Shown here: in pieces, positions 42,713 through 55,119 of the stretch
Layout of the letters: each line of letters opens with the position of its first letter
Position numbering within the stretch: position 1 is the first letter of the stretch
From: Sodalis ligni
GTDB lineage: Bacteria; Pseudomonadota; Gammaproteobacteria; Enterobacterales; Enterobacteriaceae
Length of the DNA: 64,000 nt
Assembly (NCBI RefSeq): GCF_016865525.2
Contig: NZ_CP075169.1
Span: 4,712,337 to 4,776,336, forward strand
Reading direction: 5' to 3'
Notes under the pieces: generated by a model
What the model was told of the DNA's origin: nothing
The model's database searches: none
Seen by the model: the letters and a program-made list of their open reading frames with translations, nothing else
Translations under genes and position numbers: made by a program

Positions 42713-42726
42713 ATTGTTAAAGAGCA
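42713..42726 (-). promoter_or_regulatory. boxA antitermination site in the rRNA leader
   Basis: Minus-strand TGCTCTTTAACAAT followed by TTATCAGACAATC, the standard leader arrangement between P2 and the 16S gene. Confidence 0.85.
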
Positions 42727-42766
42727 TGGCCGGGGAGGTCTAAATCTCACCTGGCGCGGGTTGCGT

Positions 42767-42794
42767 ATATTACGTTTTCCCGCTGAAGAGTCAA
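42767..42794 (-). promoter_or_regulatory. rRNA operon promoter P2
   Basis: On the minus strand -35 TTGACT (42794-42789) and -10 TAATAT (42772-42767) with a 16-base spacer, closely following the E. coli rrn P2 pattern (TTGACTCTTCAGCGGG). Confidence 0.85.
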
Positions 42795-42874
42795 GCTTTT
42801 ATTTGTTTTAACAAAGCGCTTTTCCCTTCCCGACCCGGTCCGTCGCAGCGGTTAATCCCGGTCAGTGGAGGCGC

Positions 42875-42902
42875 ATTATAGGGACTTCCCGAGGCGAGAC
42901 AA
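42875..42902 (-). promoter_or_regulatory. rRNA operon promoter P1
   Basis: On the minus strand -35 TTGTCT (42902-42897), 16-base spacer, -10 TATAAT (42880-42875), then the GC-rich discriminator GCGCC typical of stringently controlled promoters. The AT-rich run TTTAATAATGAGCAAC further upstream would serve as UP element. Confidence 0.88.
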
Positions 42903-43022
42903 GCACTATTTTCAAAATAAAGTTTAGTTGCTCATTATTAAACCGGATAGTTTCTCGGTAACGCTCTAAAGCAGCCGGGGATGCTTTCACGGCAGCGCTT
43001 ATTGGCGTTTATCCTTATCCCG

Positions 43023-43060
43023 ATAAAAAAGCCTCGGGGTTAAACCCCCGGGGCTTTTGA
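43023..43060 (-). terminator. Terminator of clpB
   Basis: Minus strand AAGCCCCGGGGGTTTAACCC then CGAGGCTTTTTTATCG: stem with a T run about 40 bases after the clpB stop. Confidence 0.85.
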
Positions 43061-43100
43061 AGGCATCAAGCCGGCGCAATGATAAAAGCCGGCGGACGTT

Positions 43101-45674
<2,574 letters not shown>

Positions 45675-45711
45675 AACTCCTCCCATATTGGTCAAAATTG
45701 CTACTGGAGAT

Positions 45712-45741
45712 TAAATAAGGTCGTTTATTTAAAATTCAAGG
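45712..45741 (-). promoter_or_regulatory. Sigma32 heat-shock promoter of clpB
   Basis: On the minus strand -35 CCTTGAA (45741-45735), 14-base spacer, and -10 region CCTTATTTA (45720-45712). The layout and following TCTCCAGTAGCAA stretch closely follow the known E. coli clpB heat-shock promoter. Confidence 0.85.
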
Positions 45742-45803
45742 ATATTTCGCCAAACATTGGGAAAATCTTTGTTATCCACCATGGATCGTCTTGGTAAGAG
45801 AGA

Positions 45804-46544
45804 TTATATCAGCCAGACCAAACTTGCCATACGTCCGGTGATTCCATCGCGCCGATAGGAGAAAAATGTTGATGCTTCGAACACAGTGCAGTGGTCGCCG
45901 CCGGAAATCTGGCCGATACCGGCGCCCGATAACCGCAAACGGGCCAGGTGGTAGATATCGGCAAGGTATTTTTCGCCATGGGGAACAAATGCCTCGCCGG
46001 CTTGCGGATCTTGTGAAACGAACGCTTCGCGGACTTCAGGACCGACTTCAAATGACCGCGGACCGATGGCCGGTCCCAGCCAGGCCATGATATCGGCGGG
46101 ATCCGACTGAAAACGGGCCAGCGTTTGCTCGAGAATACCGGCGCATAATCCGCGCCAGCCGGCATGGGCCGCCGCCACCTCGATGCCTGCGCGATCGCAA
46201 AACAGTACCGGCAGGCAATCGGCGGTCATGACGGCGCAAACCTGACCGACGGCGCGCGTGTAGGCGGCATCGGCCCGCGGCGGCGCGGCGGCGTTGCCGC
46301 AGCTTTCGTTGATGACCGCCACATCGGTGCCATGTACCTGCTCCAGCCAGTTCGGCGAGGCGGGCAACTGTGCCATTACCTCCAGGCGCCGGCGGTTTTG
46401 CGCTACCGCCGCCGGGCTGTCCCCCACATGCAGACCGAGGTTCAGCGAGGCATAGGGCGCCGGGCTGATACCCCCCGGACGCGTAGTGGAATAAGCCCGT
46501 ACGTTGGCCGGAGCGGGCCAGTGGGGAATCAGCAGGGAATCCAT
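45804..46544 (-). CDS. pgeF: Peptidoglycan editing factor PgeF (YfiH)
   Basis: A 246-residue multicopper-oxidoreductase-like/laccase-domain protein. In E. coli it removes UDP-MurNAc carrying L-Ser instead of L-Ala from the precursor pool; the family also shows purine nucleoside activities. The metal site is seen in MTADCLPVLFCD, AAAHAGWRGLCAG and the upstream LNLGLHVGDSPAAV. It is encoded right after rluD (two bases between), and before clpB, as in E. coli. Confidence 0.92.
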   Translation of the reverse strand: MDSLLIPHWPAPANVRAYSTTRPGGISPAPYASLNLGLHVGDSPAAVAQNRRRLEVMAQLPASPNWLEQVHGTDVAVINESCGNAAAPPRADAAYTRAVGQVCAVMTADCLPVLFCDRAGIEVAAAHAGWRGLCAGILEQTLARFQSDPADIMAWLGPAIGPRSFEVGPEVREAFVSQDPQAGEAFVPHGEKYLADIYHLARLRLSGAGIGQISGGDHCTVFEASTFFSYRRDGITGRMASLVWLI

Positions 46545-46546
46545 GG

Positions 46547-47522
46547 TTAATCCATCTGATCCGCGAAGGTTTCGCTATCCGCCTTCATGACGGCGATTAA
46601 TTCCACCATATCCTGCGGCAGCGGGGCGAACCATTCCATTTCAATGCCGGTGACGGGATGGTACAGCCGCAGCCTGGTGGCATGCAGCGCTTGGCGATCA
46701 AAGCCGCGCAGCATATTCACAAACTCTTCCGAGGCGCCTTTAGGGGGACGGGGGCGGCCGCCATAGAGCGGATCCCCAACCAGCGGATGGTTGATAAAGG
46801 CCATATGAACGCGTATCTGGTGGGTACGTCCGGTTTCCAGCCGCAGCCGCAGCCGGGTATGGGCGCGGAAATGCTCCATGATGCGGTAATGGGGTCACCG
46901 CCGGTTTGCCCATGGGATGCACCGCCATATGGGTACGCTTGGTGGGATGGCGGGAAATGGGCTGCTCCACCGTGCCGCCGGCGGTCATGGTCCCCATGGC
47001 CACCGCTTCGTATTCACGGGTGATTTCCCGCGCCTGCAATGATTCCACCAGCCGGGTTTGCGCCGGTACGGTTTTTGCCACCACCATCAGACCGGTGGTA
47101 TCTTTATCCAGCCGATGTACGATACCGGCCCTGGGCACTTCGGCAATGGCGGGATAATAATGCAGCAGCGCATTCAGAATGGTACCGTCGGCATTGCCCG
47201 CTCCCGGATGCACCACCAGATCCCGGGGTTTATTTATCACCAGGATATCGTCGTCTTCATACACGATATTCAGCGCGATATCCTGCGCCGCCCAGCGGGT
47301 CTCTTCCTCGATAATCGCGTCGATTTCAATGGCTTCGCCGCCAAGAACCTTTTCTTTGGGCGTAGCGGTCACGTTTCCGTTCACCCGGACCCGGCTGTCG
47401 AGGATCCAGATTTTTATACGGGAGCGAGAATAATCAGGGAACAATTCGGCCAAAGCCTGATCTAACCGTTGCCCAAGTTGTGATTCATTCACCATCGCGG
47501 TGAGGAGTTGTTGTTGTGCCAT
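46547..47522 (-). pseudogene. rluD: 23S rRNA pseudouridine synthase RluD, frameshifted
   Basis: The first frame (47522 to about 46893) has the S4-like domain (LGQRLDQALAELFPDYSRSRI) and the catalytic HRLDKDTTGLMVVAK, ending GKPAV. It then slips: GTGACCCCATTACCG has one C more than the GTGACCCATTACCGC needed to continue as [17 protein letters not shown]. The second frame completes the protein to 46547 ([25 protein letters not shown]). RluD modifies helix 69 at positions 1911/1915/1917 and its loss harms growth in E. coli, so a sequencing error is a serious alternative. Confidence 0.88.
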
Positions 47523-47651
47523 ATGCAGCTTCTTCGTTATCGTTGGGTTTTCACGGCAATGCCGTTTAGAATTATGCTATTGTAGCTGGTCTCATTCGGG
47601 AGCTTAACGGACAGTCTCCCGGAATAACACTCTGAGGATAAGCAAAACGTC

Positions 47652-48383
47652 ATGATGCGTATGAAATATCTGGTGGCAGCAGCCACATTGAGCCTGATGC
47701 TGGTCGGTTGCTCCAGTTCCAAGGATGCCGTTCCTGATAATCCGCCCTCCGAGCTGTACAGCACCGCACAACAGAGATTACAGGACGGCGACTATAAAGG
47801 AGCCATCAAAGAACTGGAAGCACTGGATAACCGTTATCCCTTCGGTCCTTACGCGCAGCAGGTTCAGCTTGATTTGATTTATGCCTATTACAAATCGGCG
47901 GATCTCACGTTGGCCCAGGCCTCCATCGATCGCTTCCTGCGTCTGAACCCGACACATCCGAACGTCGATTACGTCCTGTATATGCGTGGTCTGACGGATA
48001 TGGCGCTGGATGACAGCATGATTCAAGGGTTCTTCGGCATCGATCGTTCCGACCGCGATCCGGAACATGCCCGTGCGGCTTTCCGGGACTTCACCCAATT
48101 GATTCGCGGCTATCCTAGCAGCCAGTATGCCACGGATGCCAATAAACGTCTGGTTTATCTTAAAGACCGGCTCGCCAACTACGAGCTGGCGGTGGTGCGT
48201 TTTTACACCCGTCGCGGCGCCTATGTGGCGGTTGTCAACCGGGTCGAGCAGATGATGGTTGATTTCCCTGATACCCAGGCAACCCATCAAGCATTGCCGT
48301 TAATGCAAAACGCCTATGAAGAGCTGCGACTGCCCGGCCAGGCTGACAAGGTAGCGAAGATTATCCAGGCCAATCCCGCCTGA
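47652..48383 (+). CDS. bamD: Outer membrane assembly lipoprotein BamD
   Basis: A 243-residue lipoprotein of five TPR-like repeats, an essential part of the BAM complex that inserts beta-barrel proteins. The signal [20 protein letters not shown] ends in a lipobox with C20 as the acylated residue. [19 protein letters not shown] and [19 protein letters not shown] are conserved. It is divergent from rluD, as in E. coli. Confidence 0.97.
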   Translation: MMRMKYLVAAATLSLMLVGCSSSKDAVPDNPPSELYSTAQQRLQDGDYKGAIKELEALDNRYPFGPYAQQVQLDLIYAYYKSADLTLAQASIDRFLRLNPTHPNVDYVLYMRGLTDMALDDSMIQGFFGIDRSDRDPEHARAAFRDFTQLIRGYPSSQYATDANKRLVYLKDRLANYELAVVRFYTRRGAYVAVVNRVEQMMVDFPDTQATHQALPLMQNAYEELRLPGQADKVAKIIQANPA

Positions 48384-48402
48384 ACCTCGCCTATATGAAG
48401 GT

Positions 48403-48428
48403 AAAACGGCAGCCAAGGCTGCCGTTTT
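48403..48428 (+). terminator. Terminator of bamD
   Basis: aaaacggcagcc-aa-ggctgccgtttt: perfect stem with T run, 20 bases after the stop. Confidence 0.9.
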
Positions 48429-48652
48429 CGTTTGTCGCCATGCGCCGGCCACAAGAATCCATCTGAATCATCTTATCGATAATGACCGATCCGCCGGCAA
48501 CTCTCAAGCCCCATTGTCCTTTTCTGAGACCGGTTCACAAAACCCTTAGCCTCTGTTGAACCGCCGATAAAAAGTGATCTTTATCACACTTTTTGCCCTT
48601 CGAGAGGGTATGCTGGCATTACGTAGACGGGAAAACACAGAGAGGCAGTGAT

Positions 48653-48985
48653 ATGATTATCAATATTACCAGCAAACAAATGGAAATCACCCCGGCCATT
48701 CGTCAACATGTGGAAGAACGTCTGGCAAAGCTCGCCAAGTGGCAGACGCAATTGATAAACCCTCATATAATCCTCTCAAAACAACCGCAGGGATTTGTGG
48801 CTGACGCCACATTGAACACGCCAAACGGTCCGCTTGTAGCCAGCGCCGGTAACTTGGATATGTATGCCGCCATTAATGAGCTGATAACCAAGCTGGAACG
48901 GCAGCTCAATAAAGTGCAGCATAAAGGCGAAGCCCGCCGCGCCACCGAATGCGTCAAGATCAACAACAACCTGGCGGTTTTCTAA
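48653..48985 (+). CDS. raiA: Ribosome-associated inhibitor RaiA (YfiA)
   Basis: A 110-residue HPF-fold protein that binds the 30S decoding region under cold or stationary conditions and blocks translation without dimerising ribosomes. The start ATG 48653 gives [24 protein letters not shown] and has GAGAGGCAG ahead. The core [10 protein letters not shown] is read here as [17 protein letters not shown]. The C-terminal tail ([12 protein letters not shown]) lacks the acidic end of E. coli RaiA. Confidence 0.92.
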   Translation: MIINITSKQMEITPAIRQHVEERLAKLAKWQTQLINPHIILSKQPQGFVADATLNTPNGPLVASAGNLDMYAAINELITKLERQLNKVQHKGEARRATECVKINNNLAVF

Positions 48986-49040
48986 CCGATAGGGGCGGCC
49001 CGGGAGGATTTCTCCCGCCGCATAACGGTTCATACCCCAC

Positions 49041-49063
49041 AACGCGCCGTAACGGCGCGTTTT
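49041..49063 (+). terminator. Terminator of raiA
   Basis: aacgcgccg-taa-cggcgcgtttt, a perfect stem followed by T's. Confidence 0.88.
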
Positions 49064-49127
49064 ATATTGACAGAATGAAAAGCCAGCGGTTACTGTAAAC
49101 ACTCCAAAAGATCACTAAGCCGATACT

Positions 49128-49175
49128 ATGCACATGACCCCGTTTTTCTTCGCCTTCTTTTTTACCTTCCCCTGA
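49128..49175 (+). CDS. pheL: pheA leader peptide
   Basis: A 15-residue leader [15 protein letters not shown] with seven-in-fifteen type Phe richness (six Phe in two triplets and one more). It matches E. coli PheL ([15 protein letters not shown]). Ribosome stalling at Phe codons when charged tRNA-Phe is low prevents the terminator downstream from forming. Confidence 0.93.
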   Translation: [15 protein letters not shown]

Positions 49176-49218
49176 ACGGGAGGCAGCTCGTCATGTGAGA
49201 AAGAATGCGAAGACGAAC

Positions 49219-49252
49219 AAAAAGCCTCCTGACAACAGGGGGCTTTTTTTAT
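49219..49252 (+). terminator. pheA transcription attenuator
   Basis: aaaaagcctcctg-acaa-cagggggctttttt lies between pheL and pheA. The stem plus T run is the terminator form of the attenuator. Confidence 0.9.
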
Positions 49253-49277
49253 TACGGCGTGAAAGGTAACCAAACAT

Positions 49278-50435
49278 ATGAGTGACAACCCATTATTAGC
49301 GCTACGGGAGCGCATCAGCGCGCTGGATTTGAAACTATTGTCGCTGCTGGCGGAAAGACGCGAGCTGGCGCTGGAGGTCGCGCGCAACAAATTGACCACT
49401 CACCGGCCCATTCGCGATAAAAGCCGTGAGAGCGATATGCTCGGACATTTGGTGGAAGAAGGCAAAAAACGCAATCTCGACGGGTTTTATGTCACGCGCC
49501 TGTTCCAGCTGATTATCGAGGATTCGGTGCTGACGCAGCAGGCATTGTTGCAATCGAATTTGAATCAGACCATTGAACGCTCGGCGCGCATTGCCTTTCT
49601 CGGACCGAAGGGCTCCTACTCCCATTTGGCCGCGCGGCAATACGGAGCGCGTTATTTCGATCAGGTGGTAGAGTGCGGCTGCCTGAAATTCACCGACATT
49701 GTGCAGATGGTGGAAACCGGTCAGGCCGACTACGGGGTGCTGCCCATTGAAAACAGCAGTTCCGGTTCAATCAACGATGTTTACGATCTGTTGCAGCACA
49801 CCAATTTGTCATTGGTGGGGGAACTGACCAATCCTATCGATCACTGCATGCTGGTGGCCGGCGAGAGCACCCTGGAGCAAATCGAGGTGGTGTACAGCCA
49901 TCCGCAGCCCTTCCAGCAGTGCAGTCAATTTATCGCCCGCCATCCGCAGTGGAAAATTGAATATTGCGAAAGCACCGCCGCTGCCATGGAAAAAGTGGCG
50001 GCGCTGAATTCACCCAAAGCGGCCGCCCTTGGCAGCGGTCCCGGCGGAGCGTTGTACGGTTTGCAGGTGCTGGAGCAGAATCTGGCCAATCAGCAGCAGA
50101 ACTTCACGCGTTTTATTATTCTCGCCCGTAAAGCCATCGAGGTTTCGGAGCAGGTGCCGGCTAAAACCACCTTGATTATGGCCACCGGCCAGCAATCCGG
50201 CGCGCTGGTGGAAGCGTTGCTGGTGCTGCGTGATCACGGCATCGTGATGACCCGCCTTGAATCACGCCCCATTAACGGCAACCCTCGGGAAGAGATGTTT
50301 TATATCGATGTGCAGGCTAACCTGCGCGATGGGGCGATGCAAAAAGCCCTGACGGAATTACTGGCCATTACCCGTTCCCTTAAAGTTCTGGGCTGCTATC
50401 CCAGTGAGAATGTGGTACCGGTGGATCCCAGTTAG
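49278..50435 (+). CDS. pheA: Chorismate mutase / prephenate dehydratase (P-protein)
   Basis: A 385-residue bifunctional enzyme making phenylpyruvate. Residues 1-100 are the AroQ chorismate mutase ([30 protein letters not shown]), about 105-285 the dehydratase ([31 protein letters not shown]), and the end an ACT domain with the Phe-binding GALV ([11 protein letters not shown]) and ESRP ([15 protein letters not shown]) motifs, so feedback inhibition is expected. Expression is under the pheL attenuator. Confidence 0.97.
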   Translation: MSDNPLLALRERISALDLKLLSLLAERRELALEVARNKLTTHRPIRDKSRESDMLGHLVEEGKKRNLDGFYVTRLFQLIIEDSVLTQQALLQSNLNQTIERSARIAFLGPKGSYSHLAARQYGARYFDQVVECGCLKFTDIVQMVETGQADYGVLPIENSSSGSINDVYDLLQHTNLSLVGELTNPIDHCMLVAGESTLEQIEVVYSHPQPFQQCSQFIARHPQWKIEYCESTAAAMEKVAALNSPKAAALGSGPGGALYGLQVLEQNLANQQQNFTRFIILARKAIEVSEQVPAKTTLIMATGQQSGALVEALLVLRDHGIVMTRLESRPINGNPREEMFYIDVQANLRDGAMQKALTELLAITRSLKVLGCYPSENVVPVDPS

Positions 50436-50503
50436 CCGCATAGCCAAGGGCATTGAGGTTGCCTGCGGCATTAAGTCCGGAAATAGCCGGGCAATCGATA
50501 ATC

Positions 50504-50529
50504 GGGAGAACCGCTTACGCGGTGCTCCC
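50504..50529. terminator. Hairpin between convergent pheA and tyrA
   Basis: gggagaaccgc-ttac-gcggtgctccc forms a strong stem with one bulge. It has no T run, so a role in termination is uncertain. Confidence 0.4.
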
Positions 50530-50617
50530 TAACCCGGCATCGGGGCACTGGCAACCGTTGCAGTAGATATGACGATGGGCGGCATTTGACACTGCCGCCC
50601 ACCAAGACCTACCGGCG

Positions 50618-51739
50618 CTACCGGCGGCTGTCGTTGGCCTGGCGCAGCAGCAGGCGGCTCTCCTCCAGGAAACGTTGCGCATAGCTGCCGAACCAGCGTT
50701 CGATTTTTTTGAAACGGGCAATAAAAGCGTCTTTATCACCTTGTTCCAACAGCGTAATGGCTTCGCCAAAACGCTGATAATAGCGTTTGATTAGCGCCAG
50801 GTTGCTTTCGGAAGACATGATGATATCGGCGTAGAGCTGCGGATCCTGGGCGAATAAGCGGCCAATCATGGCCAATTCCAGCCGGTAGATGGGGGATGAG
50901 AGCGCCAGCAGCTGCTCCAGCTGGACATTCTCTTCCGCCAGATGCATACCGTAGGCAAAGGTGGCGAAATGACGCAGCGCCTGGATAAAGGCCATATTCT
51001 GGTCATGTTCCACCGCGCTGCTGCGGTGCAGGCGCGCGCCCCAGACCTGTATTTGCTCCAGCAGCCATTGATAGGCCTCCGGCTGCCGGCCGTCGCAATA
51101 GACCACCACCTGCTTTGCCAGGCTGCCGCTGTCGGGACCGAACATCGGGTGCAGCCCCACGACCGGGCCGGGATGAGCCGCCAGCATCGCTTGCAGGGGC
51201 GCATTTTTTATCGATGCGACATCAAGCAAAATGCAGTCTTCCGGCAGCGGCGGCAGGCGTTCGATAACCTCCACGGTGAGATGGATGGGCACGCTGACAA
51301 TAACCATGCCCGCATCCGCCAGCAGAGACTCCGCCCGGGGCCAATCCTCCTGCTCCAATATTCTGACCTGATAGCCTGACAGCCCAAGCATCTTTTCAAA
51401 CAGCCGCCCCATCTGCCCCCGGCCGCCGACGATCACCACCGGACGCAAATGGGGGCAAAGGGTCTTGAACCCTTTGTCGTTTTCGTGGCTGTAAGACTCG
51501 CGCATGACCCGTCTTAACACATCTTCAATCAAATCGGGGGGAACCCCCTGCGCTACGGCTTCATCGCGGCGTGACGCCAGCATGGCCGCTTCGCGGTCCG
51601 GTGCATAGATAGGCAAGCCGTAGCGGCTTTTAACCTCGCCCACCTCTGCCACCAGTTGCAGGCGCTTGGCCAGCAATGCCAGCAGCGATTTGTCCACTTC
51701 ATCAATTTGATCGCGTAATGCGTTCAGCTCGGCAACCAT
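50618..51739 (-). CDS. tyrA: Chorismate mutase / prephenate dehydrogenase (T-protein)
   Basis: A 373-residue bifunctional enzyme giving 4-hydroxyphenylpyruvate. The AroQ mutase covers residues 1-90 ([26 protein letters not shown]), then the NAD-binding [19 protein letters not shown] and [24 protein letters not shown] of the dehydrogenase. It follows aroF by five bases in a tyrosine-controlled operon. Confidence 0.97.
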   Translation of the reverse strand: MVAELNALRDQIDEVDKSLLALLAKRLQLVAEVGEVKSRYGLPIYAPDREAAMLASRRDEAVAQGVPPDLIEDVLRRVMRESYSHENDKGFKTLCPHLRPVVIVGGRGQMGRLFEKMLGLSGYQVRILEQEDWPRAESLLADAGMVIVSVPIHLTVEVIERLPPLPEDCILLDVASIKNAPLQAMLAAHPGPVVGLHPMFGPDSGSLAKQVVVYCDGRQPEAYQWLLEQIQVWGARLHRSSAVEHDQNMAFIQALRHFATFAYGMHLAEENVQLEQLLALSSPIYRLELAMIGRLFAQDPQLYADIIMSSESNLALIKRYYQRFGEAITLLEQGDKDAFIARFKKIERWFGSYAQRFLEESRLLLRQANDSRR

Positions 51740-51744
51740 ACGTC

Positions 51745-52851
51745 TTATTCTCCCGACAATCGTCCTGTCAAAACGTCGCGCAACTCATCGTGCATCTGTC
51801 GTAACAGTGTATCGGTACTTTGCCAGTTGATACAGGCATCCGTGACCGAAACGCCGTATTGCATCTCGCTGCGCGGTTGATCGGATGATTGATTGCCTTC
51901 ATTGATATGGCTTTCCAGCATCAGGCCGATGATGGAACGGTTTCCTTCCTTGATTTGCGACAGTACCGACTGTGCCACTTCCGTCTGGCGGCGGTAGTCT
52001 TTATTAGAATTGCCGTGGCTGCAATCAATCATCAGGGCCGCGTTCAAACCGGCTTTGGCCATTTGCAGCTCGCAGTCGAGAATATCTTCGCGATGGTAGT
52101 TAGGCTGTTTGCCGCCGCGCAGGATAACGTGGCCGTCCGGATTGCCCCGGGTTTGCAACAGGCTCACCTGCCCCGCCTGATTGATGCCTAAAAAACGGTG
52201 CGACATGGCGGCGGCGCGCATGGCATTGATGGCGGTGGCCAGACTGCCGTCGGTGCCGTTTTTAAACCCCACCGGCATCGAAAGCCCCGACGCCATTTCC
52301 CGATGGGTCTGCGATTCGGTGGTCCGCGCCCCGATGGCCGACCAGCTGAACAGATCGCCGACATATTGCGGACTATTGGGATCCAATGCTTCGGTGGCCA
52401 AAGGCAGGCCCAGGCGCACCAGTTCCAGCAACAGGCCGCGGGCCATTTTCAGCCCGGCTTCAACTTCAAACGACCCGTCCATGTACGGGTCGTTGATAAG
52501 CCCCTTCCAGCCCACGGTGGTGCGCGGCTTTTCAAAATAGACCCGCATGACGATAAAGAGCTGGTCGCTTAATTCTTCTGACAGCGCTTTAAGACGACGG
52601 GCGTAATCCAGGGCGGAATCGGGGTCGTGTATGGAACAGGGACCGCAGACTACCAGCAGGCGCGGATCCCGGCCGTGTATGATATCGGCAATGGTTTGAC
52701 GGGACGCGGCGATGGACTGCTGTTCCTGCCGGGTCAAAGGTAGCTGCCGTTTCAGTTCTTCCGGGGTAATCATCACCTGCTCGTCGATGATATGCACATT
52801 ATTGAGCGCGTCTTTTGCATGATACTGTCCTGACCCATATTGCCTTGCCAA
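51745..52851 (-). CDS. aroF: DAHP synthase, Tyr-sensitive (start codon region shifted)
   Basis: Condenses PEP and erythrose 4-phosphate, the entry to the shikimate pathway. Family blocks are [67 protein letters not shown] and [13 protein letters not shown]. Placement before tyrA supports the Tyr-sensitive isoenzyme. The expected ATG (MQKDALNN in E. coli) exists at about 52821 but is out of frame: ATGCAAAAGACG has four A's where five are needed. The frame as found opens only at TTG 52851 with no Shine-Dalgarno, or at ATG 52773, which removes about 20 N-terminal residues. A read error is possible. Confidence 0.88.
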   Translation of the reverse strand: MARQYGSGQYHAKDALNNVHIIDEQVMITPEELKRQLPLTRQEQQSIAASRQTIADIIHGRDPRLLVVCGPCSIHDPDSALDYARRLKALSEELSDQLFIVMRVYFEKPRTTVGWKGLINDPYMDGSFEVEAGLKMARGLLLELVRLGLPLATEALDPNSPQYVGDLFSWSAIGARTTESQTHREMASGLSMPVGFKNGTDGSLATAINAMRAAAMSHRFLGINQAGQVSLLQTRGNPDGHVILRGGKQPNYHREDILDCELQMAKAGLNAALMIDCSHGNSNKDYRRQTEVAQSVLSQIKEGNRSIIGLMLESHINEGNQSSDQPRSEMQYGVSVTDACINWQSTDTLLRQMHDELRDVLTGRLSGE

Positions 52852-53015
52852 AGTTTCTGACGGTAAAGGTTATCTGGCTGAAGATTGCCGATGAAAGAGA
52901 GTTAACGCAAAATAACCCTTCAGCAATGAACCATGCCGTATATCGTAAAGTCATCACCCGCCGTCAGCGTATGGCACATACGATACCACAGCACGTAAAG
53001 TTTTCAATCCATAAG

Positions 53016-53033
53016 TGTAAATATAATAGTACT
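53016..53033. promoter_or_regulatory. Weak TyrR-box-like site
   Basis: TGTAAATATAATAGTACT keeps the essential G-N14-C pair of the TyrR consensus TGTAAA-N6-TTTACA but only the left half-site fully. It lies about 165-180 bases upstream of aroF. Confidence 0.4.
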
Positions 53034-53204
53034 ACCTGTACCCATTTTTGACACGCGGCAAATCAAGGATTGGATCACGTGGGCAATAACCAATATCGCC
53101 CCATACAATATAAATAAATCAATATATTACACAGCGATAAAATCGAACTGCGCTGCGGAAAACAAGGATTTCACGGCATTTGTCGGCGCTACAATAGAAG
53201 CAAG

Positions 53205-53222
53205 TGTAAATATTAATTTACA
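53205..53222. promoter_or_regulatory. Perfect TyrR box
   Basis: TGTAAATATTAATTTACA fits the consensus TGTAAA-N6-TTTACA at every fixed position. It lies in the aroF-yfiL divergent region, about 350 bases from aroF and 190 from yfiL, so it may act at a distance or on yfiL. The rest of 52852-53408 is AT-rich with no gene. Confidence 0.7.
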
Positions 53223-53408
53223 GTAAAAAGTACACGCAATTTACGCTTATGGGATAGAGGGGAAATAGTTAATGCAAGGGTACGACGGCCGCCCTACCGG
53301 TTGTCAAACACACCCCGGACAGCCTCTGCGTCCGCGAAAACCTGTCGCATAATACCGGGTTACCTCCTATCATAAACCATAACCATCCCGCATTAAGGTC
53401 CGGTGCCA

Positions 53409-53783
53409 ATGAAAAAACCCGCCCTATGCACCCTGCTGTTTCTCCTGACAGGTTGTGGCCTGACAGGTTGTGGATCGACGTCTCCACCGCCGTCCACGGG
53501 ATCGGGTGGTTCACAATGGTATCAAGCGGGTTATCACGATGCATTGGCGGGGAAAATCGTGCGCGACAATAATACGCTGGCTGAATGGTACGGCAACCCG
53601 CAAATCGACCGCGATGATTATTTGAAGGGTTATAGCTCGGGACAGGCTGAGATCTGCCAGCCGGACAAGATGTTGGCCTTAGGGAAGCAAGGGCGAAAAT
53701 TTCCCGCGGCTTGCGACGGCGCCAGCGATGCGGATCAACTTAGAGAGCAATGGCAAAAAGGCCGGGATAAAATGTCACCCTAG
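53409..53783 (+). CDS. yfiL: YfiL-like lipoprotein (DUF2799 type)
   Basis: A 124-residue probable lipoprotein. ATG 53409 follows AAGGT; a GTG six bases earlier is the alternative. The signal MKKPALCTLLFLLTGCGLTGC contains two lipobox motifs, because a 15-bp unit (cctgacaggttgtgg, 53444-53458 and 53459-53473) is duplicated in tandem. The mature part has WYQAGYHDALAGK, DRDDYLKGYSSGQAEICQP. Position beside aroF equals yfiL in E. coli, but yfiR, dgcN and yfiB, which follow there, are missing. Function is unknown. Confidence 0.75.
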   Translation: MKKPALCTLLFLLTGCGLTGCGSTSPPPSTGSGGSQWYQAGYHDALAGKIVRDNNTLAEWYGNPQIDRDDYLKGYSSGQAEICQPDKMLALGKQGRKFPAACDGASDADQLREQWQKGRDKMSP

Positions 53784-53846
53784 GCTGCCAATAGCCCTTG
53801 TGTACAACAAAGGGCCTTTACCGCCGTTTCACGCCAGTGAATTGAC

Positions 53847-53876
53847 GTAAAAAAAGTCGGCCCTTAGGCCGACCTT
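53847..53876 (-). terminator. Terminator of the rpsP-rimM-trmD-rplS operon
   Basis: Minus strand AAGGTCGGCC-TAAG-GGCCGACTTTTTTTAC: strong stem with a run of T's, about 40 bases after the rplS stop. Confidence 0.9.
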
Positions 53877-53914
53877 GATAACTTTTTGCTTTCGGATGTT
53901 GCGAAAGCGTACGC

Positions 53915-54277
<363 letters not shown>

Positions 54278-54328
54278 CTAGATAAACTGAGTGTTCGGGT
54301 TGTCAGCGACAAAGCTGCCATACCCCTA

Positions 54329-55081
54329 TTAGTGTTGTCGCTCAAACTGATATTCCCGTTGGAATTCAGTCAGCAACTTTGCTTGCTCGTCAGTCAGAGC
54401 TAGGCTTTCCAGAAGTTCAGGTCTTCTAAGCCATGTGCGGCCCAGCGACTGTTTCAGGCGCCAGCGACGAATTTCAGCATGGTTGCCCGACAGCAATACC
54501 GGCGGAACTTCCATGCCTGCCAACACCTCGGGACGGGTATAGTGAGGACAATCCAGCAACCCCTCGGCGAATGAATCCTCCGCCGCCGATGCCTCGTGTC
54601 CCAGCACCCCGGGAATAAACCGGGAAACGGCGTCAATCAACGCCATGGCGGCCAGTTCGCCGCCGCTGAGCACATAGTCGCCAATTGACCATTCTTCATC
54701 AATTTCGGTGGCTATCAGGCGCTCGTCTATACCTTCATAACGGCCGCACACCAGGATTAACTTCCGGTTAGCGGCCAGCTCGCTCACACCTTGCTGATCG
54801 AGCTTGCGTCCCTGGGGGGAGAGATAAATCACCTTCGCCCCTTCGCCTGCCTTGTTTTTCGCCTCGTGAATCGCATCCCGTAAAGGCTGCACCATCATCA
54901 GCATGCCCGGTCCGCCGCCGTAAGGGCGTTCGTCCACGGTACGATGCCGGTCATGGGTGAAATCACGCGGACTCCAGCACTGCATATCCAGCAGGCCGTT
55001 TTTTACTGCCCGGCCGGTTACCCCGTAATCAGTAATCGCGCGGAACATTTCGGGAAACAGGCTGATTACCCCAATCCACAT
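54329..55081 (-). CDS. trmD: tRNA (guanine37-N1)-methyltransferase TrmD
   Basis: A 250-residue SPOUT methyltransferase that makes m1G37 in tRNAs reading CNN codons and prevents +1 frameshifting. The start is [13 protein letters not shown] (ATG 55081), as in E. coli; the frame to 55093 adds four residues. The trefoil-knot region is [15 protein letters not shown] and [18 protein letters not shown]. Other conserved parts are [16 protein letters not shown] and [11 protein letters not shown]. Confidence 0.97.
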   Translation of the reverse strand: MWIGVISLFPEMFRAITDYGVTGRAVKNGLLDMQCWSPRDFTHDRHRTVDERPYGGGPGMLMMVQPLRDAIHEAKNKAGEGAKVIYLSPQGRKLDQQGVSELAANRKLILVCGRYEGIDERLIATEIDEEWSIGDYVLSGGELAAMALIDAVSRFIPGVLGHEASAAEDSFAEGLLDCPHYTRPEVLAGMEVPPVLLSGNHAEIRRWRLKQSLGRTWLRRPELLESLALTDEQAKLLTEFQREYQFERQH

Positions 55082-55119
55082 AACACATTCCACCCAGTAT
55101 CACTGCTTGACATTCGGGG

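Noticed and set aside
50515..50769. 84-codon minus-strand frame over the tyrA end
   Set aside because: It overlaps the conserved tyrA C terminus in another frame and reads low-complexity A/R/W residues.
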